DNA from: an uncultured Bacteroides sp.
GTDB lineage: Bacteria; Bacteroidota; Bacteroidia; Bacteroidales; Bacteroidaceae
DNA: 64,000 nucleotides
Direction: 5' to 3'
NCBI RefSeq assembly: GCF_937912035.1
Contig: NZ_CALDPF010000032.1
Location: 1-64,000 of the forward strand
In this document: positions 15,170 through 23,029 of the stretch, piece by piece
Position numbering within the stretch: position 1 is the first letter of the stretch
Layout: each line of letters starts with the position of its first letter
Notes under the pieces: model-generated
What the model saw: only the letters and a program-made list of their open reading frames with translations
What the model was told of the DNA's origin: nothing
The model's database searches: none
Translations under genes and position numbers: made by a program

Positions 15170-16424
15170 TTTTACCTGTCAGCTTGTTATATATTTGCAG
15201 ATACTGGTGTGCGACAACAGACTCGGAGTAAGTGTTTACAGCCTTACGGTGCGCTTCCTCGCTTAGGGTCTGATAGTCACCGTCGGTAAGAACCCATTTT
15301 ATGCCGTTGGCCAGGTCGGATGCCGATTTGTATTCTGCTACATATCCGTTGTGCAAGTGGTCTATCATCTGTGGGATACCTCCTGTTTCGAATCCTACAC
15401 AAGGAATACCGCACGACATGGCTTCTACTATAGTATTGGGCAGATTGTCCTGCAGTGACGGAGTAACGTATATATCTACTGCATTGTATATATCTACCAG
15501 ATCTTTTTCACTTTTCACATAATTCATCGTATATATAGGGAATGGGAACAGTGAAGAATGTTGTTCCGGATGCGATCCCAATATTACAACTCCGAGTTCT
15601 TTGCTTAGTTCCGGATTGCTTTGTGTCAGTATCTTGCATGCCTCTATTAGATAGTCTATACCTTTACGTTTGTCAGTAATCTTGACAGATCCGAAAAGCA
15701 GAAGTTTCTTGTTCTGAGGTAAGTTAAGTTTCTCCCTTGCCTGACGTTTGTTACGTGGCATGAACAGGTTGGTGTTAATGGCATTAGGAATGCTTGTTAT
15801 GTTTTGCCTTCCTATAAGCGCACTGCTCTTAGCCATTTCCTCCAGCCAGTGACTGCATGCGACGAAGGTGATGTTGGCATTAGAGAAAATCTTTTGTTTC
15901 TTTTTGAATATTTTGTATGAAAGGTCTTTCTTGTGAGGTTTTAGAAGAAGTTCACAGTTATGGCAATGTTCTTCATACTTATTACATGAGCCTGCATAGT
16001 GACATATTCCGGTGAATGGCCACATGTCGTGCATTGTCCATACTACAGGTTTTCCTGATTTCAGTATTTTGTCGATGTCATTAAGCGAAAGCATTCCCTG
16101 GTTTATCCAGTGTAGATGTATCACGTCGGCTTGTATGAATTCGTGCAGATTTGTGATATCTGTTCCTGTATTTGCTATATCAACGGCAAAAAGATTGCGG
16201 CGTGTGAATCCGTTTGCGATCCATATTACGATACGTTCCCAGGCAAATTGCCATATTCTCCTCCATGAGTTTTTCAGAGGAATAACGGTTAGCTGCTCTG
16301 TCTGTTTATTTCGGACAAGCATCTTTGTTTTTATACCATTGTTCTTTAGTGCGTCCATCAATCGGCTTGCTGCAATGGCTGCACCTCCTATACGTTCTGC
16401 CGTGTTTATGATTAGTATTCTCAT
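15162..16424 (-). CDS. Family 4 glycosyltransferase
   Basis: A 420-residue GT-B-fold retaining glycosyltransferase. The N-terminal Rossmann motif is MRILIINTAERIGGAAIAA and the HLHWINQGMLS strand follows. The C-terminal domain has the donor-binding EX7E motif in NTIVEAMSCGIPCVGFETGG. A cysteine-rich stretch CHYAGSCNKYEEHCHNCELL (residues about 142-161) is typical of a GT4 subgroup. A minus-strand TATCTTTG box at 16441-16448 lies just before the start, so this and the next gene form their own transcript. Confidence 0.88.
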   Translation of the reverse strand: MRILIINTAERIGGAAIAASRLMDALKNNGIKTKMLVRNKQTEQLTVIPLKNSWRRIWQFAWERIVIWIANGFTRRNLFAVDIANTGTDITNLHEFIQADVIHLHWINQGMLSLNDIDKILKSGKPVVWTMHDMWPFTGICHYAGSCNKYEEHCHNCELLLKPHKKDLSYKIFKKKQKIFSNANITFVACSHWLEEMAKSSALIGRQNITSIPNAINTNLFMPRNKRQAREKLNLPQNKKLLLFGSVKITDKRKGIDYLIEACKILTQSNPELSKELGVVILGSHPEQHSSLFPFPIYTMNYVKSEKDLVDIYNAVDIYVTPSLQDNLPNTIVEAMSCGIPCVGFETGGIPQMIDHLHNGYVAEYKSASDLANGIKWVLTDGDYQTLSEEAHRKAVNTYSESVVAHQYLQIYNKLTGKNV

Positions 16425-16440
16425 GGTCGGGAATTTTTTG

Positions 16441-16448
16441 CAAAGATA
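16441..16448 (-). promoter_or_regulatory. Promoter -7 element (TATCTTTG) for the GT4-GT2 pair
   Basis: A minus-strand consensus box 17 bases upstream of the GT4 start at 16424, implying a very short leader. Confidence 0.6.
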
Positions 16449-16528
16449 ATGCTTACTGACCTTTTTTATCCCAATTGAAGCATGAATAATTAATGATAAT
16501 ATAGTTAAAAACGATGTCTGGAGCTATT

Positions 16529-17437
16529 TTATCTGCCAAAGTCACCTTTCAGTGTGCGTTTTATTCTTCTGATTGCTTTAGCCATGAATGAATTGGTGCG
16601 GGCATAGTATTTCACGTATGCCTGTCTTGCTTCTTTGTTTTCCACTGCCGGAGTGATTCTTTTCACATCAATTCTGTTCATGAACAGATTTGAGGAATAC
16701 AGTCCGCCACCTCCGCAGTTAGTACCGCTACCGTCGAAACCTTCGTTCTGTACAAGTGATTTTCCTACATTAAGCGAAAGTATGTCATTAAGGAATAGCG
16801 ACGCATTCCATCTTATGGCCCAGGAATTGTTTTTCCCCTCAATCTGACGGCGGAGCATACGTGTATATCCGTATTTCCCGTTGAAGTCGAAGGTGTATGT
16901 CAGTTTTCTGTCCTGAAGTTCCTTTAGAAGAGCCTTTCCGTCTGGGTTGAAAAACTTCCATGCACGTTCCCATGTTGCCCATCCCCAGCTCCCTGTCCAT
17001 TTTATAAGGAACGTTTCAGGCAGGGAAGAATCCTGAGTGAAATCACATCCCTGTATGTGTCCCACTCTCTCTTCATCTTTATAAGTCTCCAGAGCATCAT
17101 TCATGAACTGAAGGAAATACGGTGCAGTGATAAGGTCATCTTCCAGCACTATTACTCTTCCATACTCTTTCACACGTGTTGTAACGCCGTCTATTATGCT
17201 TTTGGCAAGTCCCCAATTCTCCTCTCTCTCAATGATGTTTATTTCCTTGAATCCGTCGATGGTGTGTATATATTTTCTTACTTTTCCTACTGCATCTTGT
17301 TGCTCCGAAGTGCGTGCGGCATCGGAATATATATACAGTATGCTTTCCGATGCAAGAGTGTTGCGTTGCAGCGCTTCCATAGTCCGTCGTACATGATCCG
17401 GACGGTTGAATACGAAGAGGAGTATAGGGGCATTCAT
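16529..17437 (-). CDS. GT-A-type glycosyltransferase (GNT-I-like)
   Basis: A 302-residue transferase whose start MNAPILLFVFNRPDHVRRTM and acidic motif VLEDDLITAP resemble the GT2/GT13 (N-acetylglucosaminyltransferase I-like) group. The aromatic segment WGWATWERAWKFF is a hallmark of bacterial proteins of this type. It starts 15 bases downstream of the next gene in transcription order (17453-18553), so the two probably share a message. Specificity is unknown. Confidence 0.75.
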   Translation of the reverse strand: MNAPILLFVFNRPDHVRRTMEALQRNTLASESILYIYSDAARTSEQQDAVGKVRKYIHTIDGFKEINIIEREENWGLAKSIIDGVTTRVKEYGRVIVLEDDLITAPYFLQFMNDALETYKDEERVGHIQGCDFTQDSSLPETFLIKWTGSWGWATWERAWKFFNPDGKALLKELQDRKLTYTFDFNGKYGYTRMLRRQIEGKNNSWAIRWNASLFLNDILSLNVGKSLVQNEGFDGSGTNCGGGGLYSSNLFMNRIDVKRITPAVENKEARQAYVKYYARTNSFMAKAIRRIKRTLKGDFGR

Positions 17438-17452
17438 TGTTGTCTTGTTATT

Positions 17453-18553
17453 TTATTTAATGAAACAGAATCTGTCTGCAATTTTGTTATACCATTTATA
17501 AGGTTTTGCCTTTCCGGTTTTTCGTTTTTCTTCCAGGCAGTTGACAAGTGACTGTACGGGAGCTTCGAAGAACAATTCTTTCAACACTTTGCGCTGTTTG
17601 GCCAATAGCTCCTGATACAGATCCGGATTGTTTTCCAACTTGTTTATAAGGCTTACCATCTGGTCCATAGTCTTCACGTCGCACTCGTCAATTATCAGTT
17701 CGTGGTGTGTCACTTCGTTCTTGTCCATTATAGCCAGTGTTCCTAAAGAAACAGCTTCTGCAACAGAGTTTCCGCGTATGTGACGTCCTCCCATTTTCAC
17801 GAAATATTTTGCGTCGTATATGCTCTTCAGATTGTCGAATATACGCTGCTTGTGGAGAATTATTTCGTATCCTGCTTCTATGAGAGGCTGGAAGTGTGCG
17901 GGTGCCTTTGTTACGGGACGTTCTGTAGTGGAATTTATTTCCATAAAGATTCCTTTATTCTCCGATTCTCTTCCCAGATGATTCTGCATGATTTTCTGTA
18001 GAGTGTCCGAACTGAGGAATGTATATGGAAAATCCATAATTCCACATTTCCTGGAGATTATTCCTCTTGCCATCTGGTTCATGGTGACATCGTATCCGAA
18101 GTGTACGCTTCCCGTAGCCATGTTGGCTTCGCCTATCATATAAGCGAAGAGTGTCTGAGGGTAGCTTCTTACGACAGAAGTCGGAAGACTGACGTTAATG
18201 GAAATCACGACATCGTATTTACCCCAGTCTATATCGTGGCAGTTAATGGCGAATTTACCGTTCGGATACGGACTGCCCGGCTGTTTAAATTCCTGTCCCG
18301 GAATCTTGTCGAGTGTCTCAGCCTTGAGCAGATAAAGATGTTTGGAGATGTGCGGTATTACCTTACGGTAAATCTGTGTTTCGTACTCCGGCTCTTCCTT
18401 CACTATATAGAAGTCGGCATCAAGTTCTGCCATAAGGCCGATAGGTCCCACTCTTCCCATTGACGAGAAGAGAATGTTTGCCGCGTTTTTCTCTGTTACC
18501 GGGCAAACGTAAAGGTCCTGATATACTTCTTGTTTGACTAATGCTATTTTCAT
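17453..18553 (-). CDS. Probable GT-B-type glycosyltransferase
   Basis: A 366-residue protein with a GT-B look but no strong family signature that I can name. The C-terminal half has RGNSVAEAVSLGTLAIMDKN followed by a helical tail, resembling the donor-binding half of GT4/GT1 enzymes with an Asn-Ser-x-x-Glu variant of the usual motif. There is no signal peptide or membrane helix, so it is cytoplasmic. Its position inside a run of transferases supports the call. It could also be a non-catalytic glycan-assembly protein. Confidence 0.6.
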   Translation of the reverse strand: MKIALVKQEVYQDLYVCPVTEKNAANILFSSMGRVGPIGLMAELDADFYIVKEEPEYETQIYRKVIPHISKHLYLLKAETLDKIPGQEFKQPGSPYPNGKFAINCHDIDWGKYDVVISINVSLPTSVVRSYPQTLFAYMIGEANMATGSVHFGYDVTMNQMARGIISRKCGIMDFPYTFLSSDTLQKIMQNHLGRESENKGIFMEINSTTERPVTKAPAHFQPLIEAGYEIILHKQRIFDNLKSIYDAKYFVKMGGRHIRGNSVAEAVSLGTLAIMDKNEVTHHELIIDECDVKTMDQMVSLINKLENNPDLYQELLAKQRKVLKELFFEAPVQSLVNCLEEKRKTGKAKPYKWYNKIADRFCFIK

Positions 18554-18654
18554 AATGGGTGTGAAGTTAATAATAAATAATATCAGAAAGTACGGTTATT
18601 TCATTTTTTTGATTTATAATCTGCGTTGGTGAATGGAAAACCGATAAACTTGTC

Positions 18655-18662
18655 TATTTTTG
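18655..18662 (+). promoter_or_regulatory. Promoter -7 element (TATTTTTG) before the fucosyltransferase-like gene
   Basis: The box overlaps a TTG (18660) that is an in-frame potential start, so it rules out that start in favour of the ATG at 18711. Confidence 0.6.
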
Positions 18663-18710
18663 CATTCAAAATTCAAGCTTGGGTTACAGTTAAAAAAACA
18701 GAAGACAGAA

Positions 18711-19547
18711 ATGGGTAAAAACGGAAACATAACTTTGCTCCCGATAGGAGGACTTGCAAACAGAATGCGTGCTATAGCTTCGGCTGTATATTTGTGCAGA
18801 CTTTCCGGAAGTTCCCTTAATGTCTATTGGTTCCGCGACAAGGGTTTGAATGCATCTTTTGCCGGTATCTTTAATGAAATAGAATCCGACAATATTACAA
18901 TTCATGAGGATTCACGGTTAAGCAAATTATTGTACGACCATCCCCGAAAGCATAATCTATGGTTGCCTTTAGTGCCACAGATTGTTCTTTTCCGTAACAG
19001 AGCTTACGACCATAAAATGAATGGTTATAATAGAGATGTAAATACATTCATGAATTTTGTTGCAGAAGGAAATCTTTATATCTCTTCATGTTATCCTATA
19101 ATTGACTTTCCTGAAAGCTTGTTCTCCGAATTGTTCAGACCTGTACCGGATATACAGGCAAAGATTGACTCTGTAGTTTCCGGTATGTCGGACTATAGAA
19201 TTGGTGTTCATGTCAGAAGAACAGACCACAGTGTGTCAATAAACAATAGTCCAAATGAACTGTTTTACAAAGCAATTGATGAGGAGCTCCTTCTTCATCC
19301 TTCTCTTTCCATATATCTGGCTACAGACTCTGAAAGTGTGAAACGTGAGTTTAAAGACAGATATGGCGACAGAATATACTGCTCATCATCCGAGGCTGAC
19401 CGTAATTCAGTTTCAGGTATCAAAGAGGCGGTGTCCGAAATGTATATACTCTCCAGAACAGACAAGATTTTCGGTTCGTGCGGTAGCAGTTATTCTGAGG
19501 TTGCTTCAGCTTTGGGGAATATACCTCTTGTGGTACTGAAGAAATGA
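18711..19547 (+). CDS. Fucosyltransferase-like protein
   Basis: A 278-residue protein carrying LLPIGGLANRMRAIASAVY at its N-terminus and GVHVRRTDHS in the middle. The HxRRxD-type motif binds GDP-fucose in the alpha-1,2 / alpha-1,6 / O-fucosyltransferase superfamily (GT11, GT23, NodZ), and the late GSCGSSYSEVASALGN is its third conserved motif. It is the only plus-strand gene in the cluster and has its own promoter. Transfer of fucose from GDP-fucose to a surface or protein glycan is the likely role. Confidence 0.75.
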   Translation: MGKNGNITLLPIGGLANRMRAIASAVYLCRLSGSSLNVYWFRDKGLNASFAGIFNEIESDNITIHEDSRLSKLLYDHPRKHNLWLPLVPQIVLFRNRAYDHKMNGYNRDVNTFMNFVAEGNLYISSCYPIIDFPESLFSELFRPVPDIQAKIDSVVSGMSDYRIGVHVRRTDHSVSINNSPNELFYKAIDEELLLHPSLSIYLATDSESVKREFKDRYGDRIYCSSSEADRNSVSGIKEAVSEMYILSRTDKIFGSCGSSYSEVASALGNIPLVVLKK

Positions 19548-19554
19548 TAATTAA

Positions 19555-20580
19555 TCATTTTTTGTTGATTATCAGGTTGAGTGATTTCTGTATAAAGTTC
19601 TTCCAGTTGTTGTCGTTCAGGAACTTACTGTAGCCCTCCGGTGATGTCTTGATTCCTTTTTGGGTTTTTATAATGTCATATATGTCCTTATATTCATCGA
19701 ATACGTAGACATTAAGATTCTTGTATTTTGCATAATCTTTGAATGAACCTGTATTTGGACCTATGACTTTGGCTCCGAAGGACAGCGAATCCATCAGGAT
19801 GCCTGAACTTAATATCGAATCCTGTATATAAGGCATCAGTACAAATTCCGATGAAGCTATATATTCTGCCAGTTCTTCAAAAGATGCTCCTTTGAAAATC
19901 AGTGTGGTATTTTTGCCGGCAACGGATTCTATGTCGGATGCAATCTTGGGCGTTGTGCAATTGCCTATTATACAGATTCTTATATCTTCAATCTTTTCTT
20001 CTTTAATGAATTTAAGATATTGATAAACGCCCTTATATCCTATTATATTTCCCCAAACAAGTAAATCGTACTGTTTTTCCCTTTCAGACCGGTCAATCAT
20101 ATTAAGTCTGTTTTTGGTAGGGTGGTCTAAATATATAGCTTTGCCAATTGTAAAACTGTATCTGTTGTTTATAAGCTCTACTCCTTCGCTTGCATGGGTG
20201 ATGATATAGTCTGATTCTTTTGCAATCAGGTAGGTGAGAAATCTTTTTACAATCTTTTTATTCCCACTATGCGGTTTTTTATTGTGAAGAATCCATATTA
20301 TCTTCTTGCCTTTGATTTTAAGTATAAATATTAGCAGAATTGCAAGCAACGACTGTAAATATCCGTACTTGAAGTCTGGTATACTCTCGAACCAATTGAA
20401 AATGAACACATCACCCCATCTGGAAGGTCGCAGAATACTCAGTAGAGGGTTCTTGTGACTTTCGTTAATAACCTTACAGTCATTTTCTTTGTTAATGGCA
20501 GAAATGAAATCGTTGATATACGGATTTCCTTTTCCTCCGGATGATGGCTTTATGTTTGGGAAAACAGTAAATGTAGGCAT
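19555..20580 (-). CDS. Family 4-type glycosyltransferase
   Basis: A 341-residue GT-B-fold protein. The N-terminal half ends with a hydrophobic membrane-associating segment (SLLAILLIFILKIKGKKIIW) typical of monotopic transferases. The C-terminal half carries FVLMPYIQDSILSSGILMDS and AKVIGPNTGSFKDY in place of the canonical EX7E motif. Its 3' end faces the fucosyltransferase-like gene, and its start lies 4 bases downstream of the GT2 stop, indicating one transcript from the flippase onward. Confidence 0.75.
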   Translation of the reverse strand: MPTFTVFPNIKPSSGGKGNPYINDFISAINKENDCKVINESHKNPLLSILRPSRWGDVFIFNWFESIPDFKYGYLQSLLAILLIFILKIKGKKIIWILHNKKPHSGNKKIVKRFLTYLIAKESDYIITHASEGVELINNRYSFTIGKAIYLDHPTKNRLNMIDRSEREKQYDLLVWGNIIGYKGVYQYLKFIKEEKIEDIRICIIGNCTTPKIASDIESVAGKNTTLIFKGASFEELAEYIASSEFVLMPYIQDSILSSGILMDSLSFGAKVIGPNTGSFKDYAKYKNLNVYVFDEYKDIYDIIKTQKGIKTSPEGYSKFLNDNNWKNFIQKSLNLIINKK

Positions 20581-20584
20581 GGTG

Positions 20585-21511
20585 TTATTTATGTTTTAAC
20601 AGGTTGTTTAGTTCAAGTATACTTTTACCGGTAATAGCAGAAATTAGAGAAATTATGAAAGATGTATACAGCTTTTTCTGAAACGGCATAATGGTAAGTG
20701 CCTTAAAAAAGTGTTCTGTAGCTATCCCATATTTACGAAGAGTCAGTGCCCTCGACATTCTTCTTTTATGCCATGATGCCAGAAACAGACGTGCGCCTTT
20801 TTTATGTTTGGATACTTTGTAGTTCTCATAAAAAAGCTTATCCAAAGGATCGTGCTTTAATACCGGACGTTCGCTCTTTACTGTTTCGTTATGGAGATAG
20901 TAAGTGGAAGTGGCTTTAGTGGTATATGCAAAATCGCATACTGCATTTAGTCTTGCAATGGTCAGGATATCCTCACCTGAAGGAATACCCGTAGGGTAAC
21001 TGCCAATTGATTCAATGATATTTTTCCTTACAGCGTATGTGTTTGAGTTAATCGGAAGATTGGTTCCTGAAGCTACCTCATAATAATTGTACAGTATTCC
21101 GTCGTCTTTAAAAGGTATTTCGGGATTGAATTCAGGGTATATGATATTATTACTGACAGACATTCTGTATGAAGCAGCGAATACTCCACACTGTGGATAT
21201 TTGTTGTACAGATACATAATGGTTTCCAAATGGTCGGTATCCCATTCGTCGTCTGCATCAAGAAAAGCAATCAGCTCGTATCTGGATTCCTTTATACCTC
21301 TGTTTCTTGCACATGACACCCCCTGATTTTTCTGATGAATCAACCGTATAAGCGGAGAATTCATTTTCTCCACAATTTCCGGTCCTTTGTCTGTCGAGCC
21401 ATCGTCTACTACTATTATCTCAAACTCCTGTACCGTCTGTTTGAGGACAGAGCTGATACTACGTGTGATAAACTTCTCACAGTTATACAGAGGTATAATA
21501 ACACTTATCAT
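20585..21511 (-). CDS. Family 2 glycosyltransferase
   Basis: A 308-residue GT-A transferase with the textbook GT2 N-terminus MISVIIPLYNCEKFI, the nucleotide motif IIVVDDGSTDKG, and the metal-binding AFLDADDEW. The start overlaps the flippase stop by 4 bp (ATGA), so translation is coupled. The C-terminal tail after residue 230 is basic and may lie on the membrane. Sugar specificity is unknown. Confidence 0.88.
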   Translation of the reverse strand: MISVIIPLYNCEKFITRSISSVLKQTVQEFEIIVVDDGSTDKGPEIVEKMNSPLIRLIHQKNQGVSCARNRGIKESRYELIAFLDADDEWDTDHLETIMYLYNKYPQCGVFAASYRMSVSNNIIYPEFNPEIPFKDDGILYNYYEVASGTNLPINSNTYAVRKNIIESIGSYPTGIPSGEDILTIARLNAVCDFAYTTKATSTYYLHNETVKSERPVLKHDPLDKLFYENYKVSKHKKGARLFLASWHKRRMSRALTLRKYGIATEHFFKALTIMPFQKKLYTSFIISLISAITGKSILELNNLLKHK

Positions 21512-22953
21512 TTTATTTTTCTTTTAAGTAAATATGAGAAAATCTCATCCTGTATTTTTGAGTTTGCAATGCGTGATATACCCAGATACAGAACAGCGGT
21601 AATGATGATTTTGGAGGCTAAAATCATGTAAGGCGAATCCATGAATCCACAAATTACTTTTGATGTGAATGCTGCAACTATAGTTATAATTATGAACGGA
21701 CATATATCTTTGATAGCGTCCATAAATCGCAATCCTATTTCTTTTCTCACCATAAGGTACCAAACAGTCATCCATAGAATGTTTATGATTACGTATGTAG
21801 AGATCATTATTGAAATTCCAAATCTCCAACTTATCAGCAAGGCTACGATTTGCAGACAGCCTAATGTTATATTGCTATAGAGATTGAGGTTTGATTTTCC
21901 ACGGCTTATCAGGAGGTGGGAACATAGTGTTGTAATAGGGAAAAATGCTCCCCATATACATAGTTGTTGAAGGATAGGAATACAGTCCACCCATTTGTCC
22001 TTTATCGTCAGAAGTATGAATTCCGGTGCGATAAGTGCCAGTCCAAGCATGGTTGGAAAAGATATATATGATGTAAACCTCAGCATTTTTCTGAATATGC
22101 TGAGTTGTTGGACTTTGTCGTCAGTTGCTTGTGCGAAAATCGGTTGGGCAACACCTCCTATTGTGGAACTTATCAGTGATGAACCCATTGAGTTCCATTT
22201 GTTAGCCTGAGTGTATAGACCTACGGAATATGGGGTAAACCTACGACCTATAATGGTTGAGAATATATTGTTGTTTACCTGATTGAATATATTGGTGAGC
22301 AGTATCTTGACACTGAAACCGAAAAACTCTTTTATCGGACCGAAATCAATATTAAATGTAGGACGCCATGGTGAGTAAAACCATAGGCTGAGGTTTACTA
22401 TGGCAATATATATCAGGTTCTGTATGGCCAGCCCCCAATATGACATGCCGTTATATGAAAGAATTATTCCTATAAGGCATGATATGGTTATTGCGTAAAT
22501 CTGTGCAGTCGCTTTTTCTCTTGTCATCAGGTTCCTGAACAAATAAGCATTGTGCGATGTGGCAGTGCTTGATATGACAAATCCCAGGAAGTATATTCTT
22601 GAGAGCCTGATCAGATCCGGCTGATTATAGTAGTCGGCAATCAGAGGAGCCGACAGAAAGAGTATTATATAGAGCAGTCCTCCGGTCAGCGTACTGAACC
22701 AGAACACGGCATTGTAGTCATTGTGAGTAATGTTCTGTTTGTTTGCCAGAGCATTGGTAAATCCGCTTTCCTGTATTGTACCGGCTATGGCACTGAAAAT
22801 AGCAAGCATTCCAACCATTCCATAATCGGCAGGAGTAAGCAGACGAGCAAGAAATATGCCAAAGACCAGGTTCAGGATTTGCATGATTCCATTTCCCAGT
22901 CCTCCCCACAGAAGTCCTTTAGCTGTTTTTTCCTTTAGAGAATTGTTTGACAC
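21508..22953 (-). CDS. Wzx-type polysaccharide/oligosaccharide flippase
   Basis: A 481-residue MOP-superfamily membrane protein with about 12-14 hydrophobic helices. The N-terminus KGLLWGGLGNGIMQILNLVFGIFLARLLTPADYGMVGML is split between a first helix and the family loop L-x-P-x-D-Y-G. It should flip undecaprenyl-linked glycans across the inner membrane. It is the first gene of the minus-strand run ending at 19555, so it defines the cluster as lipid-linked glycan assembly. No Wzy polymerase or Wzz regulator is visible, which suits a fixed-length oligosaccharide. Confidence 0.87.
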   Translation of the reverse strand: MSNNSLKEKTAKGLLWGGLGNGIMQILNLVFGIFLARLLTPADYGMVGMLAIFSAIAGTIQESGFTNALANKQNITHNDYNAVFWFSTLTGGLLYIILFLSAPLIADYYNQPDLIRLSRIYFLGFVISSTATSHNAYLFRNLMTREKATAQIYAITISCLIGIILSYNGMSYWGLAIQNLIYIAIVNLSLWFYSPWRPTFNIDFGPIKEFFGFSVKILLTNIFNQVNNNIFSTIIGRRFTPYSVGLYTQANKWNSMGSSLISSTIGGVAQPIFAQATDDKVQQLSIFRKMLRFTSYISFPTMLGLALIAPEFILLTIKDKWVDCIPILQQLCIWGAFFPITTLCSHLLISRGKSNLNLYSNITLGCLQIVALLISWRFGISIMISTYVIINILWMTVWYLMVRKEIGLRFMDAIKDICPFIIITIVAAFTSKVICGFMDSPYMILASKIIITAVLYLGISRIANSKIQDEIFSYLLKRKIK

Positions 22954-22975
22954 GTTTCTGATTTTTTATGAAAAA

Positions 22976-22997
22976 GGCGGGACATCCGTATCCCGCC
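22976..22997 (-). terminator. metG terminator
   Basis: GGCGGGA (22976-22982) pairs with TCCCGCC (22991-22997); on the minus strand it is followed by a T run (the A run at 22971-22975). It separates metG from the flippase gene. Confidence 0.8.
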
Positions 22998-23029
22998 CTC
23001 TTTATGATTGATTTTCTGTAATAATCTTA

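Noticed and set aside
18660..18710. 17-codon N-terminal extension of the fucosyltransferase-like protein
   Set aside because: The TTG start overlaps the -7 promoter element; the ATG at 18711 precedes the conserved domain.
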